From: Mesorhizobium sp. B4-1-3
GTDB lineage: Bacteria > Pseudomonadota > Alphaproteobacteria > Rhizobiales > Rhizobiaceae
DNA length: 64,000 nucleotides
Assembly (NCBI RefSeq): GCF_006439355.1
Contig: NZ_VFTG01000004.1
Coordinates: forward strand, 345,544-409,543
Reading direction: 5' to 3'
The notes beneath the pieces were generated by a model that was not told the DNA's origin, did not search any database, and worked only from the letters and a program-made list of their open reading frames with translations. A program made the position numbers and the translations under genes. Positions 1 to 8,089 of this stretch are shown in pieces. Within the stretch, counting starts at the first letter, position 1. Each line of letters begins with the position of its first letter.

Positions 1-140
1 ATCAAATATTGAGCAAGACGGCAGCCCCGCGGCGTGTGCTCACGCATCGAGACAGGAACATCCTCCCGATCAGGCATTCATCGCGCATTTAATCCGTCTG
101 CGGTAGGATGCCGGCGTACAACCAAACCGGGAGACAATTC

Positions 141-680
141 GTGTTAAGAACCTTTCACGTCTCGATCCGAGCGACGCTGGCCTTCATATGCTTGGCCGGC
201 CTGGTCGCCGCGGTGTCCGCCCTTTTCCCCGCCACCGCCTCGGCGCAGCAGCTGCGGCGATGCGCCAATGAAGGCGGCATATGCCGCTTGCCCTATCCCA
301 CGGAGGTGGTTTACGGCGCACGGGGCCGAACGACCTCGCGGTTTTTCGACCGTCGGTCAGTGCCCTGCTCGAATCGCCTGTTTGGCGATCCTGCCCCCGG
401 CCGCGAGAAGGCCTGTTATTTCGTGGCGCGTGGCGGCGGTTATGGCGGTGACGACAATTACGGGGACGATGACTACGGCTCACGCCCAGGCCGCGGCGAA
501 TGGGTCGCCTGCGCCAGGGAGGGCGAATTCTGCGATTTCCACGGCCGCGCGATGGTCAGATACGGCGCACGCGGCCAGTACACGCAGGATGTTTTCAGGA
601 ACGGCGTCAGATGCGGCAACGACGCATTCGGCGATGACCCCGCTCCGGGCGCTCACAAGCGCTGCTACGTGAGACAGTAG
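141..680 (+). CDS. Secreted protein with two Cys-rich modules
   Basis: Predicted exported protein of 179 residues. The GTG at 141 is preferred over the ATG at 108 because GGGAGA lies six bases upstream of it, whereas the ATG has GGTAGG directly abutting. A positively charged start and hydrophobic stretch ending in ATASAQQ look like a signal peptide. The mature part holds two copies of a module of about 55 residues, joined by a Gly/Asp/Tyr-rich linker. Each copy follows the pattern C-A-x-E-G-x-x-C, then YGARG, a C-x-N, FGD-PAPG and a final K-x-CY, giving four cysteines per copy that probably form disulfides. From memory, similar modules occur in secreted proteins and glycoside hydrolases, which suggests carbohydrate or surface binding; the function is unknown. 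It stands alone, with a tRNA gene convergent downstream. Confidence 0.7.
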   Translation: MLRTFHVSIRATLAFICLAGLVAAVSALFPATASAQQLRRCANEGGICRLPYPTEVVYGARGRTTSRFFDRRSVPCSNRLFGDPAPGREKACYFVARGGGYGGDDNYGDDDYGSRPGRGEWVACAREGEFCDFHGRAMVRYGARGQYTQDVFRNGVRCGNDAFGDDPAPGAHKRCYVRQ

Positions 681-757
681 CGGCCTGAACGCAGCTCGAT
701 AAGGCAGTGGCCCTGGCAAGGCCGCTGCCGCGTTCTGCTTCAGCTTGTTCGGCGTAA

Positions 758-833
<76 letters not shown>

Positions 834-1050
834 GCCTGAGCGCGGACCATTAAGCAGTTAGAGCCGCATTCGCAAGGCCAAATGAACAGACGGAGCCCCC
901 GTCGCGGCGCGGATTTCCCCAGCCTCGGCGCCGCTGTCAAAAAACCTTCTCCTGATTGCTGTAATGCTTGAATGCCGCGCTTGACACCCGCGGGCGAACC
1001 CCTTATCCAGCCCCCCAACGACGACACGCCTGACACGTGCTCGTCAGTGC

Positions 1051-1127
1051 GCGGGTGTAGCTCAGTCGGTTAGAGTGCCGGCCTGTCACGCCGGAGGTCG
1101 CGGGTTCGAGCCCCGTCACTCGCGCCA
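1051..1127 (+). tRNA. tRNA-Asp (anticodon GTC)
   Basis: Acceptor stem GCGGGTG pairs with CACTCGC (one G-T pair). The anticodon stem is CCGGC/GCCGG with loop CTGTCAC, giving anticodon GTC. The T-arm contains GGTTCGAGCCC and the CCA end is encoded at 1125-1127. Length is 77 nt. The last bases of this gene are part of a tandem duplication that runs downstream. Confidence 0.97.
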
Positions 1128-1175
1128 TTAACTTTCGGAAATGCCTGTCGCTCGCGCCATTAACTTTCTGAAATG
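1115..1175 (+). repeat. Tandem copy of the tRNA-Asp 3' end (att-like)
   Basis: The 29 bases 1115-1143, covering the last 13 bases of tRNA-Asp plus 16 bases beyond, are repeated at 1147-1175 with two mismatches and a 32-base offset. A duplicated tRNA 3' end is the usual mark left by an integrase that uses the tRNA as its attachment site. No integrase is visible nearby; the sequence downstream holds only gene debris. Confidence 0.6.
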
Positions 1176-1379
1176 TTGTGTTCCCGAGTTCTCCGCTGAC
1201 CGTCTGGCAGCGCACTCGTCGCCGCTGTCCTACGCCGTCCAAGTCTCCCGCACACCCTGGCGCATCTACCCCGACGGCGAGGAGCCGAGTTTGGCATCCG
1301 CACGCCGAGCATCAAGCGCAGAGACGAGCCCATGGCGCAGCTGATTGACGCCATCCGGAAGTCGCGGTGAGGACTTGGT

Positions 1380-1502
1380 CTAATCACGGTTGATCTGGTC
1401 GATCAGGTCGAAGGGCTTATCATGCCTTCCGCTCCACCATATCAATGCAGCCATCACAACAGAACCCGCCGATATTCCGGCGAGGAATCCGATCCAAAAC
1501 AC
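1380..1502 (-). CDS. Possible small membrane protein
   Basis: A 40-residue reading frame from a GTG at 1502 with a GGGGGTGATG stretch just upstream. The product starts with a hydrophobic segment (FWIGFLAGISAG through ALIWW) followed by a short charged tail ending DQINRD, as in single-span membrane peptides. It lies in the debris zone after tRNA-Asp and could equally be the C-terminal remnant of a longer gene. No family is recognised. Confidence 0.2.
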   Translation of the reverse strand: MFWIGFLAGISAGSVVMAALIWWSGRHDKPFDLIDQINRD

Positions 1503-1595
1503 CCCATCACCCCCGTGATGCAAAGACCCTATGACAAAATACTTCGTTGATAGCAATGACGCGCCCCGCGCCGGTTCTGCTTCGAACACGGAGCG

Positions 1596-1721
1596 AGGTC
1601 GAGTCAGATCGCTCACATCGCTGAGCTGGCCGGCTATCGATCGCTTGCCAATTTCGGACGTCGATTCAAGGCGTTGAAGGGACTCGCGCCGCGCGAGTAT
1701 CGCGGCAGGTTCGCCAACTGA
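1596..1721 (+). pseudogene. AraC-family regulator C-terminal fragment
   Basis: In the frame ending at the TGA at 1719-1721 the translation contains IAHIAELAGYRSLANFGRRF followed by a KALKGLAPREYR-type tail. This is the second helix-turn-helix and C-terminus of an AraC/XylS regulator (family pattern IAxxxGYxSxxxFxRxFKxxxGxxPxxYR). Nothing upstream in this frame encodes the rest of the domain or a plausible start, so this is a remnant. It fits the picture of a decayed insertion next to tRNA-Asp. Confidence 0.6.
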
Positions 1722-1787
1722 GGCCTTTCTCGGAACCATTCCAACCTTGTCTCGTTCAGCCCTCGGGCGAAAAACGGGAGAGATCAG

Positions 1788-1991
1788 ATGGCCGTGAGAT
1801 GCCGGATTTCCATCGACGATGAGAGGGACGTCGACGAGCTTGCCTTCCAGGAATTGCCGCGGGTCGGCGAAAGCGTGTCGATCCCGGTCGAGGGAACGAA
1901 CAGGGACCTCCGCGTGCTGCGCGTCGTGCATATGCCCGGCAGCGAGCAAGGTGCAACGACGATGCTGGAGCTGACCAGCAGGATTCTCTAG
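1788..1991 (+). CDS. Small hypothetical protein
   Basis: A 67-residue soluble protein starting at ATG 1788 with GGGAGAG a few bases upstream. The sequence is rich in charged residues and beta-strand-forming stretches (RCRISIDDERDVDEL, ESVSIPVEG, RVLRVVHM) and has no signal peptide or membrane segment. I do not recognise a family. Its TAG stop is the first part of a dispersed palindromic repeat, so the repeat sits immediately at the gene end. It is probably monocistronic, lying between debris and the minus-strand RiPP-like gene. Confidence 0.6.
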   Translation: MAVRCRISIDDERDVDELAFQELPRVGESVSIPVEGTNRDLRVLRVVHMPGSEQGATTMLELTSRIL

Positions 1992-2108
1992 AGCATGATC
2001 CCGAACCGAAGGTCAGCGTGGCAAAAGTGGGAACCGGTTCTCGGAAAAGATCATGCTCCAACAAGCAGTTGGATCAGGGTGACGATTCAGCGAAATGTCA
2101 TCCTGATC
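1989..2108. repeat. Dispersed bipartite palindromic repeat, family B
   Basis: Left arm GAGCATGATC (1991-2000) pairs with GATCATGCTC (2049-2058), enclosing the core AAAAGTGGGAACCGGTT. A second palindrome follows, with arms GATCAGG (2071 on) and CCTGATC (to 2108). A second copy is at 38602-38706 and a decayed one near 22963. The repeat begins within the stop codon of the 67-residue protein. Confidence 0.8.
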
Positions 2109-2126
2109 TAGCGCGGCGACCCGGGA

Positions 2127-2225
2127 TCATTCGCCCAATATGACGCCGGAAGCGATAATCTGAGCCGTCCGCGCGGTGAGCTTCTGGCGCTTCACGACCG
2201 TGGGTTTTTCGTAAGGTTTCTTCAT
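2127..2225 (-). CDS. Putative RiPP precursor peptide (lasso-like leader)
   Basis: A 32-residue peptide from ATG 2225, with GGAG eight bases upstream. The N-terminus is MKKPYEKPTVVKRQKLTA, which matches the leader pattern of proteobacterial lasso-type precursors: KK, Tyr, then Pro three residues on (YxxP), a basic pair, Leu, and a Thr near the leader end (YxxPxΦxxRxxLxxxT). The short tail after RTAQ is hydrophobic and ends ILGE. Lasso peptides need maturation enzymes (B protease and C cyclase); none are in this window, so it would be a standalone precursor. The alternative is an uncharacterised small protein with a chance leader resemblance. It lies between a repeat and the ribokinase gene on the same strand, 97 bases downstream of the ribokinase stop. 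Confidence 0.5.
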   Translation of the reverse strand: MKKPYEKPTVVKRQKLTARTAQIIASGVILGE

Positions 2226-2321
2226 CCTGCCGCTCCGGCGTCGCCGACCAGGAGGATGAACGCGCTCGGCTCAGCTGCGTTCCGGGTCAAGACACCGCTA
2301 ATAGATCGCACGAACTGCGAG

Positions 2322-3266
2322 TCATGCCTTGGCGAGCAGCGCCTCGACTTCCTTGAGGGTCGGCATCGACGGCGCGGTGCCGGGGCGTGTCACCGAAATG
2401 CCGGCGACTGCGCAGGCGAAGCGCACGGCCTCCAGCGGCTCGACGCCCTTTGCCAAGGCCACGGCGAGGCCGCCGTTGAAAGCATCGCCCGCGCCCGTCG
2501 TTTCGACCACCGGACCGGCACTGACCGCGCCGACATGTTCGGAACGGTTCTTGCTGTGCAGCAGCGCGCCTTTTTCTCCCAGCGTCACGATGACGGCGCC
2601 GACACCCTTGACCAGCAGAGCGTCAGCGGCGCGACGAGCATCGTCGATCGACGAGACATTGATGCCTGTCAGCCCTTCGGCCTCGGTTTCGTTGGGCGTG
2701 ACATAGTCGCAGAGCGTGTAGATGCGGTCTGGCAGGCTTGCCGCCGGCGCGGGATTGAGGATGGTCGTCACCCCTGCCCCGCGCGCGATTTCCAGCGCCC
2801 TCAAGGCCGCGTCGATCGGCTGTTCGAGCTGGGTGACAAAGACGCCGGCGGAACGGATGAGCCCGGCATTCGCCTCGACGTCGGCCGGGGAGATCAGCAT
2901 CGCCGCGCCTGGACTGACGATGATGGCGTTGTTGCCGGTGCCTTCCTCGACGAAGATATAGGCTGCGCCCGTATAGCTGTCCGGCGTGTCGATGACGGCG
3001 CTTTTCACGCCTGCGTCTCTCCAGGTCTGCTTGGCCATATCGGCGAACGCATCGACGCCGAGCCTGGTCAGGAAGGTGATGTCGGCGCCGAGCTTACCGG
3101 CGGCCACGGCCTGGTTCGAGCCCTTGCCGCCCGGTCCGAGCTTGAAGGAATTGCCGAGAATCGTCTCGCCCATCCGCGGCTGGCAATCGGCGCGATAGGC
3201 AGTGTCGGCGACGAACACGCCCAAAATCACAACAGGCTTCATGACGACGGGCTTGCCGGTAGCCAT
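2322..3266 (-). CDS. rbsK: Ribokinase (PfkB family sugar kinase)
   Basis: Predicted ATP-dependent sugar kinase of 314 residues, the usual size for ribokinases. The start at 3266 (MATGKPVV) has AAGGA just upstream and almost touches the preceding RbsD-like gene. PfkB features are clear: GPGGKGSNQAVAAGKLG near the N-terminus (substrate and glycine-rich motif), NPAPA and TPNETEAE in the middle, and the C-terminal signature TTGAGDAFNGG with the catalytic Asp. It is the last gene of a minus-strand operon after the ABC ATPase and RbsD-like gene, so it probably phosphorylates the imported sugar. Ribose is the default guess; the real substrate may be another pentose or a deoxysugar. Confidence 0.85.
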   Translation of the reverse strand: MATGKPVVMKPVVILGVFVADTAYRADCQPRMGETILGNSFKLGPGGKGSNQAVAAGKLGADITFLTRLGVDAFADMAKQTWRDAGVKSAVIDTPDSYTGAAYIFVEEGTGNNAIIVSPGAAMLISPADVEANAGLIRSAGVFVTQLEQPIDAALRALEIARGAGVTTILNPAPAASLPDRIYTLCDYVTPNETEAEGLTGINVSSIDDARRAADALLVKGVGAVIVTLGEKGALLHSKNRSEHVGAVSAGPVVETTGAGDAFNGGLAVALAKGVEPLEAVRFACAVAGISVTRPGTAPSMPTLKEVEALLAKA

Positions 3267-3270
3267 GTCC

Positions 3271-3723
3271 TTATTCCGCATCCGGCGGCACGACGCCCTT
3301 GCGGAAGGCAAAGCAGCCATAGAAGCGGCGCTCGCCGGTCTGGATCACGCAATAGGCCTTCTTGGAGCGCTCGTAGAAGGCGTAGCGCTCGATCGAGATC
3401 ATCGGCCAAGGCTTGCCCTCGGCCGCGTCGATCTCCTTCTGCACCTCCTTCTGCACCGGCGGGATCTCGTTCGGCTTGCCGACGATCTCCATGCGCGCCG
3501 CCGCATCGTTGACGAACGTATCCAGCGGCAAGACCGACAGCACCGCCTTCACCACTTCCGCCGCCGGCGCGTCGATGCGCAAGAGCTTGCCGAGCACGGT
3601 CTGCCGCGCCACTGAATCGGACGGGAAATTGGTGTCGGCGACGATCAGGTCGTCGCCATGGCCCATTGCCCGCAGCGCCTGGAGCACATCGGCATTGAGC
3701 AGCGGATTGATCCCTTTGAGCAT
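3271..3723 (-). CDS. RbsD/FucU family sugar mutarotase
   Basis: 150-residue protein starting MLKGINPLLNADVLQALRAM with GAGGAAACC directly before the ATG. RbsD/FucU proteins interconvert sugar anomers (pyranose-furanose for ribose, alpha-beta for fucose). The family pattern is visible: conserved GHGD followed by ADTNFP near residue 21, and the C-terminal region with ERYAFYERSKKAYCVIQTGE resembling the FucU end. Length and C-terminus favour the FucU side over RbsD. It lies 25 bases after the ABC ATPase gene and 4 bases before the ribokinase gene, so it works in the same operon by supplying the correct anomer to the kinase. Confidence 0.8.
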   Translation of the reverse strand: MLKGINPLLNADVLQALRAMGHGDDLIVADTNFPSDSVARQTVLGKLLRIDAPAAEVVKAVLSVLPLDTFVNDAAARMEIVGKPNEIPPVQKEVQKEIDAAEGKPWPMISIERYAFYERSKKAYCVIQTGERRFYGCFAFRKGVVPPDAE

Positions 3724-3748
3724 GGTTTCCTCTTGAAGGGTTGATACG

Positions 3749-4825
3749 TCACAGACGCTTGCCTGTCCCGGCGTCGAACAGGTGAACCTGGTCGAGGCGC
3801 GGCTTGAGCTTGAGCGTGTCGCCCGGCTTGAAGTCATGGCGTTCGCGGAACAGCGCCACCATCTCGCCCTCGCCGAAGCGCACGAAGGCCAGCGTCTCGG
3901 AGCCCGTCGGCTCGACCACGGAGACCTTGGCCTCGACGCCGTCCGGGTGGATCTCCAGATGCTCCGGCCGCACGCCATAGACGACGGCCTGGCCATCCTC
4001 GGCAACGGCGCCCGACGGCACAGGGAACGCTGTACCGGCGATCTCGACGACCGGCTTCCCGACGTTCTTGACCGTGCCCCCATTCCTCACAGTGCCCTTG
4101 AGCAGGTTCATCGAGGGAGAGCCGATGAACCCGGCGACGAAAAGGTTCGCCGGTCGGTCGAACAGTTCCAGCGGCGCGCCGACCTGCTCGATGCGGCCGT
4201 CGCGCATCACCACGATCTTGTCCGCCATGGTCATGGCTTCGATCTGGTCGTGCGTGACGTAGATGGTGGTCGTCTTCAGCCGCTGGTGAAGTTCCTTGAT
4301 CTCGGTGCGCATCTGCACGCGCAGCTTGGCGTCGAGGTTGGAAAGCGGCTCGTCGAACAGGAACACCTGCGGATTGCGCACAATGGCGCGGCCCATGGCG
4401 ACGCGCTGGCGCTGGCCGCCCGAAAGCTGGCGCGGGTAGCGCTTGAGATAGGGCGCGAGGTCGAGGATGTCGGCGGCGCGCTTCACCCGCTCGGCGACGA
4501 CGGCCGGATCGGTGCCGCGCAGCTTCAGCGCGAATGCCATGTTCTGCTCCACCGTCTTGTGCGGATAGAGCGCGTAATTCTGGAACACCATGGCGATGTC
4601 GCGCTTCGCCGGCGGCAGGTTGTTGACGACACGGCCGCCGATGGAGATCGTGCCGCCGGAAACCGTCTCCAGCCCGGCCACCATCCTCAACAGCGTGGAC
4701 TTGCCACATCCTGACGGACCGACCAGCACGACGAACTGCCCGTCGGCAATATCGACGCTGACCTCATGCAGGACCTTGACGGTTCCGAACGCCTTGGCCA
4801 CACTGCTGATCGCGACTTGAGCCAT
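3749..4825 (-). CDS. ABC transporter ATPase, UgpC/MalK type
   Basis: 358-residue ATPase of the CUT1 sugar importer class. The start at 4825 ([13 protein letters not shown]) has GGGGAG five bases upstream and is preferred over an in-frame start 54 bases further out. Walker A is GPSGCGKST, the signature is [14 protein letters not shown] and Walker B is [14 protein letters not shown]-terminal TOBE/regulatory region from about residue 240 carries the GVRPEHLEI motif typical of MalK-like subunits. It is divergent from the substrate-binding and permease genes, sharing a 281-base control region with a LacI-type operator. It should energise the two permeases encoded at 6966-9007. Confidence 0.9.
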   Translation of the reverse strand: MAQVAISSVAKAFGTVKVLHEVSVDIADGQFVVLVGPSGCGKSTLLRMVAGLETVSGGTISIGGRVVNNLPPAKRDIAMVFQNYALYPHKTVEQNMAFALKLRGTDPAVVAERVKRAADILDLAPYLKRYPRQLSGGQRQRVAMGRAIVRNPQVFLFDEPLSNLDAKLRVQMRTEIKELHQRLKTTTIYVTHDQIEAMTMADKIVVMRDGRIEQVGAPLELFDRPANLFVAGFIGSPSMNLLKGTVRNGGTVKNVGKPVVEIAGTAFPVPSGAVAEDGQAVVYGVRPEHLEIHPDGVEAKVSVVEPTGSETLAFVRFGEGEMVALFRERHDFKPGDTLKLKPRLDQVHLFDAGTGKRL

Positions 4826-4911
4826 CGTCTCCCCTTTATCTTTTGCGGTGAAGCTAGCCATTGCGGGCGGCAACGGCAAGTCGGTATCTTATAGATAAAA
4901 AGCCATTCTTG

Positions 4912-4940
4912 TTGACAAGGTAATCGATTACGCGAATAGT
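4912..4940 (+). promoter_or_regulatory. Promoter with LacI-type operator in spacer
   Basis: TTGACA at 4912-4917 is a consensus -35; 17 bases later AATAGT (4935-4940) can serve as -10. In the spacer lies the perfect 12-base palindrome GTAATCGATTAC (4920-4931), with the central CG and AATCGATT core typical of LacI/GalR operators. A repressor bound here would block the substrate-binding-protein operon and perhaps the divergent ATPase operon. No LacI gene is in the window. Confidence 0.6.
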
Positions 4941-5106
4941 GGCGAGTGCCAATCCGAGAGCAGGCCTGTTACCCTGAAATCGGAGCTCCGGCGGCGCAGG
5001 GTGGGGTCCCACGTCCCCGTATGATCGAGGAGAACCGAGAGACGCTTCGACGTCCGAGAGATTGGCACTTCAATTCAATCGCTGTTGTTCTGGGAGGAAC
5101 CTGTAG

Positions 5107-6771
5107 ATGAGAGTCGATCTGTATGAAAAACTGATGCGCGCCGGCGCGAACCGCCGCGATCTGTTGAAAGGTGCGGCCTCAATGGCCGCCATCGCCGCCA
5201 CATCCGGCGCCGGGCTCGGCGCGTTGACAAGGCCGGCAGCCGCCGACGATGGTTTGCGCGCGAAGATCCTGCAGATCCCAGGCGTCGGCAAAGGCCAGCC
5301 CACCGATGCCGACTTCCAGAAAGTCGGCGAGCTTTGCCTTGGCGGAACCAAGTCCAACGTCAAGGAAGGTGAACTCGCCGGTGTCGAGCTCAAATTCATG
5401 GGACTCAACAACCAGAACCTGCACAACGTGCTGTTCCGCGGCTTCCTGAAGCCATGGGAAGCCTATACCGGCGCCAAGATCAGTTGGATCGATCTTGCGC
5501 AGGCCGACTACAACGCCCGTCTGCAGCAATCGATCGCCACCGGTACCGTCGACTTCGATATTGCCGAGATGGGCGCACCTTTCGAGGGCGATGTCTGCGG
5601 CAAGGGGCTCACTTCGGAAATGCCGGACTGGGTCAAGAAGCAGATCGACATCGACGATCTGGTCAACTACCTGAAGCCGCCGGTCGGCACCTGGAATGGC
5701 AAGCAGTATCGCGTGACGATCGATGGCGACACGCATAACTTCAACTACCGCACCGACGTGTTCTCCGATCCCGACCTCGCCAAGCAATGGAAAGACAATG
5801 GTGGCGCCGGCGAATGGGGCGTGCCGAAGACCTGGCAGCAGGTCCAGGCCGCAACCAAATTCCTCAAGGGCAAGAAATTCAAGGGCCAGGACGTCTATGG
5901 CTACCTCGACGCACCCAAGCCCTGGGGCGGCTTCGGCTTCTATTTCCTCGGCAGCCGGGCCACAGCCTATGCCAAGCATCCCGATGACAAGGCCTGGCTG
6001 TTCGACGCCGACACGATGAAGCCGCGCATCAACAACCCGGCCTGGGTGCGGGCCATCCAGGACGTGATCGACGCCCTGCCCTCCGAACCCGCCGACCAGA
6101 TCAACGCCGATCCGAACACCACCGGTTTCCAGCAGTTCCTGGCGGGAACAGGTTCGATGATCCCCTGGTGGGGCGACATCGGCTCTAACGCCAAAACCAA
6201 CGATTCTTCTGTGATTGGCGACCTTTGCGGCTTCGACATCCTGCCGGGCTCGGATGACGTTTACAATTCCAAGACCGGGAAATGGGAAAAGCTGCCGAGT
6301 GGGCCCAATTATGCTCCCAACCTCGCTTATCTCGGCTGGGGCATCTATGTCATGGCTCGCGTCGACAGCGATCCGAAGAAGCAGAAAGCCGCCTGGAGCG
6401 CTGCGGCGCATCTTGGTGGCAAGGATCTAGCGATCTGGACGGCCATGTATCCGTCCGGCTTCCAGTGCTACCGCAACAGCCAGCACAACATCGACGAATG
6501 GGTAGCGGCTGGGTACGACAAGGCATTCATCACGAACTACCTCGACTCCCAGTTCAATTCCTACAACCACCCGAATGGTGCAATCGAGCCGCGCATCCCG
6601 GGCATCTTCCAGTACTACTCAGCCGCCGAGGACATCCTGGCCAACACCTTCGCCGGCAAGATGAAGGCCCAGGAAGGCGCCGACGCCATCGCGGCGGCGT
6701 GGGAAAAGCTGACCGACCAGATCGGCCGCGAAAACCAGATCAAGCTCTACAAAGCTTCACTCGGCATGTAA
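5107..6771 (+). CDS. ABC sugar-type substrate-binding protein
   Basis: 554-residue extracellular solute-binding protein, larger than the usual 400-450 for CUT1 binding proteins. The ATG at 5107 follows GGGAGGAACC. The N-terminus carries a twin-arginine-like signal (NRRDLLKGAASMAAIAATSG) ending near AAADDG, so export by Tat is likely. The mature part has periplasmic binding-protein features: an N-lobe with FDIAEMGAPFEGDV, and aromatic-rich stretches (KPWGGFGFYFLGS, MIPWWGDIGS) that could stack against a sugar ring. It precedes two permease genes on the same strand, with a palindromic repeat in between. The substrate is unknown; the catabolic neighbours suggest a sugar or cyclic polyol. Confidence 0.85.
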   Translation: MRVDLYEKLMRAGANRRDLLKGAASMAAIAATSGAGLGALTRPAAADDGLRAKILQIPGVGKGQPTDADFQKVGELCLGGTKSNVKEGELAGVELKFMGLNNQNLHNVLFRGFLKPWEAYTGAKISWIDLAQADYNARLQQSIATGTVDFDIAEMGAPFEGDVCGKGLTSEMPDWVKKQIDIDDLVNYLKPPVGTWNGKQYRVTIDGDTHNFNYRTDVFSDPDLAKQWKDNGGAGEWGVPKTWQQVQAATKFLKGKKFKGQDVYGYLDAPKPWGGFGFYFLGSRATAYAKHPDDKAWLFDADTMKPRINNPAWVRAIQDVIDALPSEPADQINADPNTTGFQQFLAGTGSMIPWWGDIGSNAKTNDSSVIGDLCGFDILPGSDDVYNSKTGKWEKLPSGPNYAPNLAYLGWGIYVMARVDSDPKKQKAAWSAAAHLGGKDLAIWTAMYPSGFQCYRNSQHNIDEWVAAGYDKAFITNYLDSQFNSYNHPNGAIEPRIPGIFQYYSAAEDILANTFAGKMKAQEGADAIAAAWEKLTDQIGRENQIKLYKASLGM

Positions 6772-6848
6772 GCTGGTTACGAGACGTCGCGGCCCGATGG
6801 CAGATCGTCATCGGGCCGCATCTTTACCGGCCCGGCCGGTTTGATGCG

Positions 6849-6952
6849 CTAGAGCAATTCCAGGAAAAGTGCGAGCGGTTTTCCGTCCGGAATTGCGTCA
6901 AACAAAGAGATAGAGCGGTTCGCCGTTTTCAGTGAAACGGTGAAGCGCTCTA
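6849..6952. repeat. Dispersed bipartite palindromic repeat, family A
   Basis: The most complete family A copy. GCAATTCC (6854-6861) pairs with GGAATTGC (6889-6896) around the core AAAAGTGCGAGCGGTTTTCC. A second hairpin, with AGAGCG (6912-6917) pairing to CGCTCT (6946-6951) and inner stem CCGTTT/AAACGG, completes the element. It sits inside an operon, between the binding-protein and permease genes, where the hairpins could lower permease expression relative to the binding protein. Confidence 0.8.
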
Positions 6953-6965
6953 GAAGGCGAGAGGC

Positions 6966-8081
6966 GTGGCTGAGCAGACTTCGACCGCGAATGCGTGGCA
7001 GGCAAATCCGGCCGACCTGATCCCGGCAGGCCGCAAGCGCCTCGGCTGGGGCCTGCTGGCTATCGCAACGCTTAGCCTGCTGGCGATCATCATTGTGCAG
7101 GTCCTTTACAAGACCGAGATGTCCACGGTCGGTTTCGACACCTGGCGCCCTGTGGTCTACGCCTACATCCTGTGGGGCGCAGCGCTCGGCGCCTGGCAGG
7201 TGCTGACGCGCGGCGAGGACGGGCAGCGCGCGCTGTTTCTTTTGCCGGCCCTGCTCTTCACCATCGCCATGGTGATCTTCCCGACGCTGTTCGGCTTCTA
7301 CATCGCGCTGACCGACTGGAACCTCAGCTCGTTTACCGGACGTAGGTTCAACGGCCTCGACAATTTCTGGCAGATGCTTGCCGACCCCTATTACCGCAAC
7401 GCGCTGTTCAACATGGTGCTTTATGTGCTTGCGGTGCTGGTCGAATATGTCATCGCCTTCGGCCTGGCGCTGCTGCTCAACGCGCAGATCCGGGCCCGCA
7501 AATTCTTCCGCGTCGTCTTTCTTTTGCCCCTGATGCTGTCGCCGGTCGCGGTGTCCTGGATGGTCGGCAAGTCGCTGATGGAGTACCGGTTCGGGCCGGC
7601 GGCGACGCTGGCGCGCCATCTCGGCTGGGACAATCCCGCCTTCTTCTCCGACCCGATCACCGCCCGCATCTCGATCATGATGCTCGACGCCTGGACCTTC
7701 ATCCCGTTCATGATGATCATGCTGCTTGCCGGGCTGCAAGCGATGTCGCGCGAGGTGCTTGAAGCCGCCCGCGTCGACGGCGCGACCGCATGGCAGACCT
7801 TCTGGCAGGTCACCTTCCCGCTGATGCTGCCGGTATCGGTGACGGCCGTGATCCTGCGCATCATCTTCAAGCTGAAGCTCGCCGATATCATCATCACCCT
7901 GACCTCCGGCGGCCCCGGCGGCGCCACCGATTCCGTATCGAGCTTCATCTACCGCGAATACCGCGACCGCTCGAATGTCGGCTACGGCACCATGCTCGCC
8001 ATGGCCTATCTGATCATCATCGTCGTGTTCGTGACCTGGCTGCTGAAAGTCGCCAGTCGCTTCGTGCGCAACGTCAACTGA
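6966..8081 (+). CDS. ABC transporter permease, MalF type
   Basis: 371-residue inner-membrane permease starting at GTG 6966, with AAGGCGAGAGG upstream. About eight hydrophobic segments are visible; the first two form an N-terminal extension (LLAIATLSLLAIIIVQVL, then VVYAYILWGAALGAW), as in MalF-like subunits. The EAA loop that docks with the ATPase is EVLEAARVDGATAWQTFWQV near residue 262. It forms the transmembrane channel with the next gene, which begins eight bases after its stop, indicating cotranscription. The ATPase partner is the divergent gene at 3749-4825. Confidence 0.88.
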   Translation: MAEQTSTANAWQANPADLIPAGRKRLGWGLLAIATLSLLAIIIVQVLYKTEMSTVGFDTWRPVVYAYILWGAALGAWQVLTRGEDGQRALFLLPALLFTIAMVIFPTLFGFYIALTDWNLSSFTGRRFNGLDNFWQMLADPYYRNALFNMVLYVLAVLVEYVIAFGLALLLNAQIRARKFFRVVFLLPLMLSPVAVSWMVGKSLMEYRFGPAATLARHLGWDNPAFFSDPITARISIMMLDAWTFIPFMMIMLLAGLQAMSREVLEAARVDGATAWQTFWQVTFPLMLPVSVTAVILRIIFKLKLADIIITLTSGGPGGATDSVSSFIYREYRDRSNVGYGTMLAMAYLIIIVVFVTWLLKVASRFVRNVN

Positions 8082-8089
8082 GCGGCATC

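Noticed and set aside
1141..1344. 67-codon plus-strand frame downstream of tRNA-Asp
   Set aside because: It starts inside the tandem tRNA repeat, has no family match and a chance-like composition. A different frame ending near 1370 may be a gene remnant but cannot be named.
1380..1949. 189-codon minus-strand frame in the tRNA-Asp debris
   Set aside because: It crosses the AraC fragment and the small plus-strand gene, and has mixed composition. Only its last 40 codons look protein-like, and that part is reported at low confidence.
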